From Brevibacillus laterosporus (GTDB taxonomy: Bacteria; Bacillota; Bacilli; Brevibacillales; Brevibacillaceae), in the NCBI GenBank assembly GCA_007833815.1, contig CP033464.1:2551501-2615500 (forward strand): a DNA stretch of 64,000 nt, read 5' to 3'. The notes below the pieces were generated by a model, which searched no databases, had not been told where the DNA came from, and saw nothing but the letters and a program-made list of their open reading frames with translations. The position numbers were made by a program, and so were the translations under genes. Shown piece after piece: positions 45,765 through 54,010 of the stretch; position 1 is the first letter of the stretch, and every line of letters begins with the position of its first letter.

Positions 45765-45800
45765 AGACAAATGACGAATTACTTTGTGAGGTGATAGTTC

Positions 45801-46010
45801 TTGAAGCTACAGTGTCGTCTGCGCATTATTTTAGCTGAACGTAATATGAAACAACTTGATTTATTAAAACAGATGGACGAGCCTATCTCTCATGCTTCAT
45901 TGAGTCAGATAGTTCAAGGAAAGAATCTTCCTACTCTAATAACCGCTTTTCAAATAGCAAAGGCTTTGAACATGCCAATAGAAGAAATCTGGTTAGAAGC
46001 TCTGGACTAA
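45801..46010 (+). CDS. Small XRE-type regulator
   Basis: An intact 69-residue helix-turn-helix protein: LRIILAERNMKQLDLLKQM, ISHASLSQIVQGKNLPTLI, ALNMPIEEIWLEALD. Start TTG with GTGAGGTGAT upstream. It is a paralogue of the broken regulator at 43919. It probably binds the repeated upstream sequence (inference). Confidence 0.8.
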   Translation: MKLQCRLRIILAERNMKQLDLLKQMDEPISHASLSQIVQGKNLPTLITAFQIAKALNMPIEEIWLEALD

Positions 46011-46085
46011 TTTTTTAAAATGGACATGCAATTTGTAGCCATCAACTACATACAATTCACCATCAAAGTTAAGGAGATGGTGCAG

Positions 46086-46223
46086 ATGTGGATTATTCAC
46101 CAACGTATGGCAGAGCTTTTTAGTTCATTAAAAACACAGCCACCCTATAGCCACCGGATTGGTAAAATGGTGGGGGATTATTTACCTTCATTCATGAGTC
46201 GTTCGAATATGTCCACAGTTTGA
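46086..46223 (+). CDS. Small hypothetical protein
   Basis: 45 residues, IIHQRMAELFSSLKTQPPYS then IGKMVGDYLPSFMSR, with a strong AAGGAG site 10-12 bp before the ATG and placed 75 bp after the XRE gene. Amphipathic helix likely at the N-terminus. I do not recognise it; it could be part of the XRE operon or a truncated longer gene. Confidence 0.4.
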   Translation: MWIIHQRMAELFSSLKTQPPYSHRIGKMVGDYLPSFMSRSNMSTV

Positions 46224-46360
46224 TTTTTCATTTTATCGGTCAAATGTGAGTAAACTCTCCGTATTTAAGCCCATTCTTTTTCTTTATTGACCATGATCTT
46301 ATCAACTGTAATAGCACCTTCATAAAGATCAATACAATCCCATGTAAGGGCAACGTAGAC

Positions 46361-46566
46361 ATGAACTGGATGGAAATAGCTTTTTGGGATACACACATGA
46401 AGGAGAAAACAACGGTGGATAAAATGTTAGCAGATGAACTTATTTTGGTTTTGAAAACGCAATGGAAAGTTAGTGATGCAATGGGATGAAGGAGCAAGCG
46501 AAATACATTGGTGAACTTGCTGATAGAGTAAGGATTGCTAGTGGGCAGGAGCGGCAAAACGTATAG
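46361..46566 (+). CDS. Two small overlapping hypothetical ORFs
   Basis: 46361-46489 codes 42 residues (MNWMEIAFWDTHMKEKTTVD, then KMLADELILVLKTQWKVSD) and its stop overlaps the ATG of 46486-46566 (26 residues, MKEQAKYIGELADRVRIASG). The ATGA overlap suggests coupling, but the first has only a weak ribosome-binding site. They may be pieces of one small phage-type gene. No family recognised. Confidence 0.3.
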
Positions 46567-46595
46567 TTAGCTCTTGAAGAAAAAAGGAGTGTAAC

Positions 46596-47683
46596 TCAAC
46601 TCAAACAAGACGAAAAAGTCCGAATATGGGGATTCGGACGGTTGCTCACATAATAGCTAGATTTTATTTTAACTGTGGTATTTTTCTCCTCTTGCTCTAA
46701 GATATGTTGGAGTGAATCTGTATCATTAATTCTAAGTAACGCTTCGACTAACTCGTTTACTCTATGTAATCGATTATTTTCAGTCGATTCTGCCACACAT
46801 TCTTTCAATAGAGGAATTGCCTCTTTCTCATTCCCTGTTCTAGCAAGAATGATAGCTCGAAAAAACTTAATACGATCAAGTATAAATTTATAACCTAATT
46901 TTTTATACAACTGGAGATGTTTCTCCAATTCATCGTAGTTTTCTTCAAACATGTAAGAGTTACAAATCGCTAAAGCAACCCTTTCCATATTCTCATTTTC
47001 TGTTGTATCTTCGGCATGTCCCATCCTTCCAAGTTGAATACACTTCTCATACTTTTTAAGATCATGTGCAAGAAGTGCCATTCTATACAGGAATTTTATT
47101 CTTTCTTCTTGGTTCAAAAACTCCTTATAATATAAAACCTCTTCTCCTAATTTGAATACTTCTTCTAAATGATCTAAATCCCTTAACAGTAATAAAGTAT
47201 GTCTGGAACAACCCTTTTGCTACATACTTTGGTACCCCATGTTGTCGGGCATACTGGACTATTGCATCATAGAGTGAGAGTTTCACTTCATTGCAAGTAC
47301 AAGTATCAGCAAGTTCGTACAGACGTTCTAGTAGATTATATGTGTCTTCGCGGGGAGATGCTAAAAATTTTATAGCAACTTTCGATATCAAAGAGAGGTG
47401 AGAAATCTCAATTGCTTCTGACAAAAAGGCATTTAAAACATTGATACGATCTTCTGACTCTACATAGTATTCTATTACTTCATCATAAGGAAACCTTAGA
47501 ACCTCCATTAATGACTTTAGTGTACTTAGTTCTGGTCGTTTTGTTTCACCTGTTTCAATTTTAGAAAGGACGCCCTTGCTTACTCCGCTCAGTCTTGCTA
47601 ATTCAGACAAGCTTATGCCTAATTCCGCCCTTTTTTCTTTTATCAGTTCCCCCCAATGTTGTGAAAGTTAAACTTTCCGCCAT
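46596..47683 (-). pseudogene. XRE-TPR regulator (quorum-sensing-type architecture), two frameshifts
   Basis: Joined frames give about 360 residues. The helix-turn-helix starts MAESLTFTTLGELIKEKRAELGISLSELARLSG at 47683 after GGAAGGGG; a G-run with one G too many near 47652 breaks the frame there. The middle (NVLNAFLSEAIEISHLSLIS, TYNLLERLYELADTC) is helical. A second frameshift near 47190 separates it from LLLLRDLDHLEEVFKLGEE and the TPR-like part (KFLYRMALLAHDLKKYEKCI). The plan of N-terminal XRE plus TPR repeats is that of peptide-responsive regulators such as PlcR/Rap-like proteins, but no signal peptide gene was found nearby. Not expected to be functional unless both shifts are bypassed. 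Confidence 0.75.
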
Positions 47684-47789
47684 GTTAATCCCCTTCCTAA
47701 ATTAATAAAACATGATATTTCTTAACATTCTACCTCGAATGTATAATTATATAAATATGAATAAAATTTTGTAATTCAAAGGATTTTAA

Positions 47790-48717
47790 GTTAAAAGCCG
47801 TGGAGAACACCAAATCCTCTTAGAGGAAGACCGCGAACAAGGCCAGAGAGCACTGAGGAAGAGATAGTTCGATTACGCGCAGAGAACGAATTCTTAAAAA
47901 AGTGGCTAGGTCTAGAAAAGAGGTGAAACAGAAAGATAAACGCTGTTTTTTCGAGCTTATTAAAGAATTGTCTAAAAAGTTAAGAGAAATGATCATGGAG
48001 TGTCATCAAGAGGTCAAAGGTATTTACGGGTATCCCCGAATAAAAGTGTGGCTATTTAGAAGGTACGGGCTAAAAGTCAATCATAAACGTGTGTATCGCA
48101 TCATGAGGGAACTTGGGATACAAGCGTGCATCCGTAAAAAACGAAAATTCTTTGGAGGCAAAGAGAAGGTTGTCATCTCCGAAAACAAGCTGAATCGAAA
48201 TTTTTGCGCCTCACGGCCAAATGAGAAATGGGCTACAGATATTACCTACATACTGTTTAATGGTCGCCGTCTGTATCTGTCTGTCATATACGACATGTAT
48301 AACAACGAAGTTGTTGCCTACAAAACAAGCAAACGTAATGATTTACGGCTCGTAATGGATACCGTAAAATTGGCGATTAAAAAACGGGATGTAAACGGAG
48401 TCCTCCTATACAGTGATCAAGGATACCAGTACACCTCAAAGCAGTACAACCAGTTCCTTCAGCAATATAAAATCGTAGCAAGCATGTCTAGAAAGGTAAC
48501 TGTTTAGATAACGCCTGTATTGAGGTGTTCTTTAGGCATTTAAAAGCAGAGTGTTTGTACCTTCATTCGTTTCAAACGGATGAAGAAGTGGAAGAAGCTC
48601 TTCACGGCTACATTAATTTCTATAATCAGCAACGGTTTCAATCTCGATTAAAAAACCTGAGTCCGGTAGAATACCGAACTCAGGCAGCCTAGCTTGTTTA
48701 AAGTTGTCTACTTGACA
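47790..48717 (+). mobile_element. IS3-family element, 5'-truncated and frameshifted
   Basis: Only the last ~38 codons of orfA remain (RGRPRTRPESTEEEIVRLRA, ending at 47925). The right end is GTCTACTTGACA, ending at 48717. The left end is missing. It is of a different IS3 subgroup from the element at 42555. Confidence 0.75.
47902..48692 (+). pseudogene. IS3-family transposase OrfB with one frameshift
   Basis: KGIYGYPRIKVWLFRRYGLK, then WATDITYILFNGRRLYLS (D) and LLYSDQGYQYTSKQYN (D). After IVASMSRK a missing A ends the frame at 48507; the next frame continues NCLDNACIEVFFRHLKAE (E), then YINFYNQQRFQSRLKNLSP to 48692. So all DDE residues are present but in two frames. Confidence 0.85.
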
Positions 48718-49188
48718 GGGATAATATCAATTACAAGTGGTCTATTTGCATCTGATTCGTCAACTGCTTTTCTATTTTTTCCCGTTAATGGTTAGACCGA
48801 TTCCGTGACCATATTTTGACCATATTTGTATCAAAGGCTAACCGAAAATATCTTACATGAAATTTATACTTTCCTATTATAGTGCCGTTATTCTTACTTA
48901 TCCTTAACGGTACTTTTTAGAACGTAAAAAATACGAAAGTTTGTCGAATTTCTTCATTTGAGGAGGAAAATAATGGTTTAAGGGGACGGTGGGGACGAAA
49001 ACAATCCTAAACTATAAAAAAACTATCCTAAATCATATTATGCAAGTGGGTAAAATTGTTGGTTTATAAGGAATTATCATAATGTATCATAAACCAAATA
49101 CATCTATTATGTTCCCTCAAGGGAAACATATTTTATTCCAATTTGCAGGGGCGGCATAGCAAACCATTTTTTTAAAAAAAGATACAAG
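48693..49188. other. Gene-free stretch
   Basis: Holds the IS right end, a terminator-like hairpin at about 48880-48917 (AGTGCCGTTA/TAACGGTACT, one mismatch, then TTTTT), and a perfect ribosome-binding site GAGGAGGAAAATA before ATG GTT TAA at 48973-48981, a start codon followed almost at once by a stop. No longer gene supported. Confidence 0.5.
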
Positions 49189-49236
49189 TCTAGTTCCATA
49201 ACTTACCTGTAAACATATTCTACGATATAAGGAAAA
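49189..49236 (+). repeat. 48-bp upstream repeat, copy 1 (before the acidic repeat protein)
   Basis: Matches 50169-50216 with two differences, in the same orientation. It contains CATATTCTA, which fits the CATANNNTA -10 pattern of SigK promoters; no clear -35 AC at the usual spacing. Ends 31 bp before the ATG. Confidence 0.8.
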
Positions 49237-49267
49237 CATTTCTATCAAAAGAAGGGGTTGAATATCC

Positions 49268-49897
49268 ATGATATTTAACGAAATCATTAAAAAATTATTA
49301 AACGGAGAAAAGGAAGTTGAAGAAATTCAAGTGAAATTCAAAAGCGGTGAAGAAAAAAAATACGAACTAAAGGAATCGTCAGAAGATACGGTTAAAAGTA
49401 TGTTTGCTAAAGTTGATTGGGATGAAGTAGTAGAAGTAGACGTCGAATTCGCAGATGGAGAAAAAGTGGAGTTGGAGTTGGAAGAATCCGAAGAATCCGA
49501 AGAATCCGAAGACGACGAATTCGCAGATGGAGAAAAAGTGGAGTTGGAGTTGGAAGAATCCGAAGAATCCGAAGAATCCGAAGACGACGAATTCGCAGAT
49601 GGAGAAAAAGTGGAGTTGGAGTTGGAAGAATCTGAAGAATCCGAAGAAGACGTATCCGAAGAAGACGTATCCGAAGAAGACGTATCCGCAGAAGACGTAT
49701 CCGAAGAAGACGTATCCGCAGAAGACGTATCCGAAGAAGACGTATCCGAAGAAGACGTATCCGAAGAAGACGAATCTGAAGAAGACGAATCTGAAGAAGA
49801 CGAATCTGAAGAAGACGAATCTGAAGAAGACGAATCTGAAGAAGACGAATCTGAAGAAGACGAATCTGAAGAAGATGAGGACAGTTCTGCGAAATAA
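49268..49897 (+). CDS. Highly acidic repeat protein, unknown
   Basis: 209 residues. The N-terminal ~60 residues look folded (IFNEIIKKLLNGEKEVEEIQ, two FxxGEKxxxEL-like strands). Then come three copies of a 24-residue unit beginning FADGEKVELELEESEES and ending in DDE, encoded by near-perfect 72-bp repeats, and about 75 residues of a 5-residue repeat: eight EEDVS/AEDVS units followed by seven EEDES units. About two thirds of the C-terminal half is Glu or Asp. No signal peptide. Strong AAGGGG site before the ATG. I recognise no family. It shares its upstream 48 bp with the coat cassette, so a spore-surface or metal-binding role is possible (inference). Confidence 0.7.
   Translation: MIFNEIIKKLLNGEKEVEEIQVKFKSGEEKKYELKESSEDTVKSMFAKVDWDEVVEVDVEFADGEKVELELEESEESEESEDDEFADGEKVELELEESEESEESEDDEFADGEKVELELEESEESEEDVSEEDVSEEDVSAEDVSEEDVSAEDVSEEDVSEEDVSEEDESEEDESEEDESEEDESEEDESEEDESEEDESEEDEDSSAK
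49445..49880 (+). repeat. Tandem repeats in the acidic protein gene
   Basis: Three units of about 72 bp starting GAATTCGCAGATGGAG, then a 15-bp array GAAGAAGACGTATCC (8 units, two with GCA) followed by GAAGAAGACGAATCT (7 units). The near-identity of units at the DNA level points to recent slippage expansion; copy number may vary between strains. Confidence 0.9.
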
Positions 49898-49927
49898 CGG
49901 TGGCCTATTTTATTCATCCATGTTTAA

Positions 49928-49970
49928 AAGAAGAGGGATGCTTCCTATTATTAGAACGCCCTCTTCTTAT
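49928..49970 (+). terminator. Terminator of the acidic repeat protein gene
   Basis: A perfect 10-bp stem, AAGAAGAGGG and CCCTCTTCTT, with a 21-base loop, followed by ATTATTG; T-run weak. Confidence 0.6.
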
Positions 49971-50168
49971 TATTGATCTTGTTCCTAAATCGAGCAGATT
50001 TCATGAGCCACTCGTTCTCATGTGGACCTACGTTCCTCATGTTTGTAGAAGATACCACAGTGGTTTATATAGCTTTTGGTGAAACGGTAAAATTTCTATA
50101 CAAAAATATAGTTATTTATCATTGATAATAAACGTTACATTAGACCAATTTTTATTTAAAGGCATAAA

Positions 50169-50216
50169 TCTAGTTCCATAACTTACCTGTAAACGTATTC
50201 TACGATATATGGAAAA
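50169..50216 (+). repeat. 48-bp upstream repeat, copy 2 (before the CotS-like gene)
   Basis: Second copy of the sequence at 49189-49236. Here CATATTCTA reads CGTATTCTA. It ends 12 bp before the ATG, overlapping the ribosome-binding site GGAAAAGGGGG. The 330-bp gap around it holds no gene. Confidence 0.8.
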
Positions 50217-50228
50217 GGGGGCAACGCA

Positions 50229-51338
50229 ATGGTAGATTACATCATTAAACCATGGGAAACGACTGAACAAGATCTAGATAATGTACCGCTGGAAGTTGAA
50301 GATCTAGCGAAACAGGTCATGACTCATTATGACATGATAGTAAAAAGCATGACGATGATTACCTCTAAGCCAGACAAAGGAGGTGCGATTTGGAAGATTG
50401 AAACGGACAGAGGGCCGCGTAGCTTGAAAATCTTGCATCGCTCCCCAGAACGAAGTCTTTTTAGTATTGGTGCACAAGAATATCTCGTTGAACAGGGTGC
50501 ACGCGTTCCGAAATTGATACATGCTAAGAGTGGAGAAAACTATGTAAACGCCGGTGGGAAACTTTGGATTGTGGCAGAGTGGATTGAATCATTGATTCAA
50601 GAAAGTAAAATCGACTTGGAAGGAGCACAGGCGCTTTGTTATGGGCTCGGCGAATTTCATCGGCATTCACAGGGATACGTGCCACCTACTGGTGCTGCAA
50701 ATGCTTCCCGTTTGCACCGTTACCCCCAGGTGTATAAGAAAATCATAACCAAAATAGATTGGTTTCGCATATTAGCTCATGCGTACTCCGATATGCCTGC
50801 CAGTAAGACAATTCTCTCTATGGTTGATGTATACGAACAGCAGGCACGTGAAGCATTAGCAAAATTGGAGAGTTCTCCTTATGCGAGCCTAGTGGCTAAA
50901 GGTGGACCTTATTGGGGAATTGTTCACCAGGATTACGGATGGTCAAACGGACAGCAAGGTCCCGGAGGAATTTGGATTATTGATTTGGACGGGGTTGCGT
51001 ACGATTTTCCGATCCGTGACTTGCGCAAGTTGATTACAAGCACAATGGACGATATGGGCGTCTGGGATGTGAAGTGGATGCGAGGAATGATTGAAGCTTA
51101 CGAGCAAGCGAACCCGATTGACCCCGCCCTATACGAGATACTTCTTATCGATATGTCATTACCGAATGAGTTCTATAAACATGTAAAAGAAATGGTCTAC
51201 AGCCCAACTACCTTTCTTAATGATGAATTAGTTGATTTGCTGCTTCGATTAGAGAAATCAGATGCTACGAAGTGGCCTGCACTGACGGAGTTAAGTAATA
51301 ACTGGAACTTTGATGGGAAAGACGGTGGGAACAAATGA
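50229..51338 (+). CDS. CotS-family spore coat protein (kinase-like fold)
   Basis: A 369-residue protein of the CotS/YutH/CotI type. It has an aminoglycoside-phosphotransferase-like fold: an N-lobe with RSLKILHRS (Lys), the catalytic-loop-like IVHQDYGWSN (H-x-D-x4-N) and IIDLDGVAYD (D-x-D). CotS proteins sit in the inner spore coat; whether they phosphorylate anything is not established for most. Its stop overlaps the start of the GT4 gene (ATGA), as cotS and cotSA go together in Bacillus. Confidence 0.85.
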   Translation: MVDYIIKPWETTEQDLDNVPLEVEDLAKQVMTHYDMIVKSMTMITSKPDKGGAIWKIETDRGPRSLKILHRSPERSLFSIGAQEYLVEQGARVPKLIHAKSGENYVNAGGKLWIVAEWIESLIQESKIDLEGAQALCYGLGEFHRHSQGYVPPTGAANASRLHRYPQVYKKIITKIDWFRILAHAYSDMPASKTILSMVDVYEQQAREALAKLESSPYASLVAKGGPYWGIVHQDYGWSNGQQGPGGIWIIDLDGVAYDFPIRDLRKLITSTMDDMGVWDVKWMRGMIEAYEQANPIDPALYEILLIDMSLPNEFYKHVKEMVYSPTTFLNDELVDLLLRLEKSDATKWPALTELSNNWNFDGKDGGNK

Positions 51339-52477
51339 AAGTATTAATGATTTGTACAGAAAAACTTCCTGTTCCGCCCATACGAGGGGGAGCCATTCAA
51401 AGCTATATTGCCGGGGTGTCCCCGCTACTTGGCAAGCATCATGATGTAACAATCCTCGGGATTACAGATCCCGAGCTTCCATCGAAACAAAAAGTAGACA
51501 ACATCACTTATGTAAGGGTACCAGGCCAATTGCTTGATATTTATCTTAAAGGGGTTGTTTCTTATCTTAGCGAAAACTCCTTCGATCTAATTCATGTCTT
51601 TAATCGACCACGTCTTATCGCCCCAATACGTCAAGTAGCCCCAAACGCACGCATTATACTCAGCATGCATAATGATATGTTTTTACCGGAGAAGATTGAT
51701 CCAGTTGAAGCTTCAACCGCTATCGAACAGGTGGAGCGTATCGTTACGGTAAGCAATTATGTGGGAAGGACGATCGTCGATCTTTATCCACAAGCGTCCG
51801 ATAAGGTAAAAACGATATACTCTGGAGTAGATATAAAGCGCTATATTCCGGATGCATCTGATACAGTTATAAAAGAGCGAGAGGAACTGAGACGTCAATT
51901 CCAGCTTCAGTCCAAGAAAGTCATTCTTTTTGTAGGTCGTCTTTCACCGAAGAAGGGCGTGGATATTCTTGTACGCTCTATGAATGGCCTTGCTGCCAAA
52001 CATAAAAACTGTGCTTTGGTTTTAGTCGGTAGTAAATGGTACAGCGATGATGAGATTAGTGACTATGTAGCATATGTCCGTGCACTTGCTGCCCATTCGC
52101 CTATTCCGGTAATCAACACTGGATTTGTTCATGCTGATCAAGTTCATAAGTGGTTCTGGACTGGAGATGTATTTGTCTGTCCTTCTCAGTGGGAAGAACC
52201 TTTGGCCCGTGTTCATTATGAAGCGATGGCAGCAGGATTGCCGATTATAACTACTGCGCGCGGCGGCAATCCGGAAGTAATGATTAATCAGCAAAATGGA
52301 TTGATTATCGATCAACCCGAAAATCCGGACGCGTTTACGAGAGCGCTTTCCACTCTGCTCTCCAATCAGAATGCGATGAAAAAGATGGGAAGTAAGGGAA
52401 GGAAATTAGCCATTCAGCATTACGATTGGGGACGCGTATCGAGTGAAATACTGGAAGTCTGGAATGGGGAACACTAA
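51335..52477 (+). CDS. GT4-family glycosyltransferase, CotSA/YtcC-like
   Basis: A 380-residue GT-B glycosyltransferase. The N-terminal PPIRGGAIQSYIAG is the GT4 glycine-rich loop; the donor domain has FVGRLSPKKGVDILVRSM and the E-x7-E motif in EEPLARVHYEAMAAGLPII. CotSA and YtcC are spore-coat relatives in B. subtilis that probably add sugars to a coat polysaccharide. Overlaps the CotS-like gene by 4 bp. No signal peptide: acts in the mother-cell cytoplasm (inference). Confidence 0.87.
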   Translation: MKVLMICTEKLPVPPIRGGAIQSYIAGVSPLLGKHHDVTILGITDPELPSKQKVDNITYVRVPGQLLDIYLKGVVSYLSENSFDLIHVFNRPRLIAPIRQVAPNARIILSMHNDMFLPEKIDPVEASTAIEQVERIVTVSNYVGRTIVDLYPQASDKVKTIYSGVDIKRYIPDASDTVIKEREELRRQFQLQSKKVILFVGRLSPKKGVDILVRSMNGLAAKHKNCALVLVGSKWYSDDEISDYVAYVRALAAHSPIPVINTGFVHADQVHKWFWTGDVFVCPSQWEEPLARVHYEAMAAGLPIITTARGGNPEVMINQQNGLIIDQPENPDAFTRALSTLLSNQNAMKKMGSKGRKLAIQHYDWGRVSSEILEVWNGEH

Positions 52478-52503
52478 TGCTTGGCAGAAAGAGGGAACAA
52501 TGA

Positions 52504-53448
52504 ATGGCAAAAGTACTGGTAACCGGCTGCAGTGGGTTCATTGGTTCAAGCCTCTGTCACTTTCTTTTGCGTGAAGGGTATGATGTAACAGGAATTGATG
52601 CATACAAAGCTAACTACGAACGTTGGATAAAAGAGCGTAATTTAGAAACGCTTAAACAGTATAGCCGATTTCGGTTTTTGGAAGTTGATTTGGCTACGTA
52701 CCCGCTTAAGCCGTTTCTTCACAGCTTCGACTATATTTTTCACTTGGCGGCTATTCCAGGCGTACGAACAAGCTGGGGAAAAAGCTTTAAAGAGTATACG
52801 GACAATAACATTCTAGTGACACAGCTATTGTTAGAAGCAGCTCAGAATTCTGCGATAAAAAAAATAGTGTATGCGTCTTCCTCCTCCGTGTATGGAGGGA
52901 TGACAGGGCCAGCAGATGAGAGGCAAACCCCGCATCCGATCTCTCCTTATGGAGTAACTAAATTATCAGCCGAACACTTATGTCAATTATACGCACAAAA
53001 TTTTCAAGTTCCTGTTATTTCACTTCGCTATTTTACTGTATTCGGACCGCGTCAACGTCCGGATATGGCTTTTCATCAATTTATTTATTGCATTCTGCAA
53101 GAACGTCCCATTGTAATTTTTGGCGATGGTGAGCAGTCTCGAGACTTTACGTTTATTGACGACGTTGTTGTCGCTAATTTTCTCGCTATGCAATCCGAAT
53201 ATGTGGGAGAAGTATTCAATATAGGGGGAGTTTCGCGATTAAGCATTAATAAAGTGATTCGCATCGCAGAAAAATACACAGGAAAAAAAGCGAAATTTCA
53301 GCACTTTCCGGAACAATCAGGAGATCCGAAACATACGTGGGCGGATATTACAAAAGCAAAGAATATGTTACATTACAATCCGCAATTTGACTTGGAGAAG
53401 GGAATCTATTTACAAATTCAAGATATCAAAACGCTGTACAATCTTTGA
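52504..53448 (+). CDS. NAD-dependent nucleotide-sugar epimerase/dehydratase (YtcB-like)
   Basis: A 314-residue extended SDR protein. The Rossmann motif TGCSGFIGS (residues 7-15), FHLAAIPGVR, the catalytic YGVTK (Tyr-x3-Lys) after SSSSVYG, and GDGEQSRDFTFIDDVV near 205. It makes or converts a nucleotide sugar, such as UDP-galactose or a uronic acid form, which the neighbouring GT4 enzyme could use. B. subtilis has the similar set ytcA-ytcB-ytcC. Third gene of the cassette, 26 bp after the glycosyltransferase. Confidence 0.87.
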   Translation: MAKVLVTGCSGFIGSSLCHFLLREGYDVTGIDAYKANYERWIKERNLETLKQYSRFRFLEVDLATYPLKPFLHSFDYIFHLAAIPGVRTSWGKSFKEYTDNNILVTQLLLEAAQNSAIKKIVYASSSSVYGGMTGPADERQTPHPISPYGVTKLSAEHLCQLYAQNFQVPVISLRYFTVFGPRQRPDMAFHQFIYCILQERPIVIFGDGEQSRDFTFIDDVVVANFLAMQSEYVGEVFNIGGVSRLSINKVIRIAEKYTGKKAKFQHFPEQSGDPKHTWADITKAKNMLHYNPQFDLEKGIYLQIQDIKTLYNL

Positions 53449-53507
53449 TTCATAACCGTACCGATTCTCATTTACTAGTGTAAGCGTTTTGCATAATTTT
53501 CGCCCTT

Positions 53508-53527
53508 AGAGCCGCAAGGCTCTTTTA
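53508..53527 (+). terminator. Terminator of the coat cassette
   Basis: AGAGCC (53508-53513) and GGCTCT (53518-53523) with GCAA loop, followed by TTTT. Confidence 0.7.
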
Positions 53528-54010
53528 GCCATAAAAGGACGACTTTACCCCCATCACCATCAAGCATACCGGTTCAAGATGTGGTGAAAATTGAAAAGAG
53601 CTAGAAGAAAGAAGATCGTCCAAATTATCTGAGCGGTCTTTTGCGTACTATATAGAGCAATCTATTCCTGTAAGCTCCTTGAAAGCAGGTTCGCCTTCCC
53701 ACTAAAATGGGTTTGATTCTTCAATAGTTTTTTTGGCTTGCTCCAGCGTAGAGAAGTATCCAAATATCAAACGAGTTTTACTGTCGTAGACTTCTATTAA
53801 TTTTTACTGTTTCTATTATAATAGGCTCCTTTGTTCGATTAATTTCTTAAATCTCGCACCGTGGAGCCACCATACTTGGTGGATAAACGGCGAGTTGACG
53901 TGATATATAAGAATACATTATGATGTTCTAGCACCCATAAAACATTGCTCTATCAATGTTTGTAGAATAAAACAGAATACAGTTAGATGCAGGTAAATAC
54001 TCTTTGTCCG
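53528..54010. other. Gene-free right end of the island
   Basis: No intact gene. On the minus strand, 53703-53804 can be read as IEVYDSKTRLIFGYFSTLEQ followed by AKKTIEESNPF and a stop, without a start: probably a gene remnant, not identified. The rest has no supported feature up to the attR-like repeat. Confidence 0.5.

Noticed and set aside
47125-47610. Treating the two halves of the XRE-TPR gene as two genes
   Set aside because: Shifting frame near 47190 gives continuous helical sequence into the downstream half, and another near 47652 restores the N-terminus, so it is one broken gene.
49445-49880. Repeats resembling a CRISPR array
   Set aside because: The units are tandem, without unique spacers, in phase with codons, and inside a reading frame.
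49327-49917. Long antisense frame rich in Ser/Asp, and a second plus-strand frame rich in Lys/Thr/Pro, over the acidic repeat gene
   Set aside because: They arise from the 3n-length repeats, which keep all frames open. Neither has a ribosome-binding site; the acidic frame has one and a plausible folded N-terminus.
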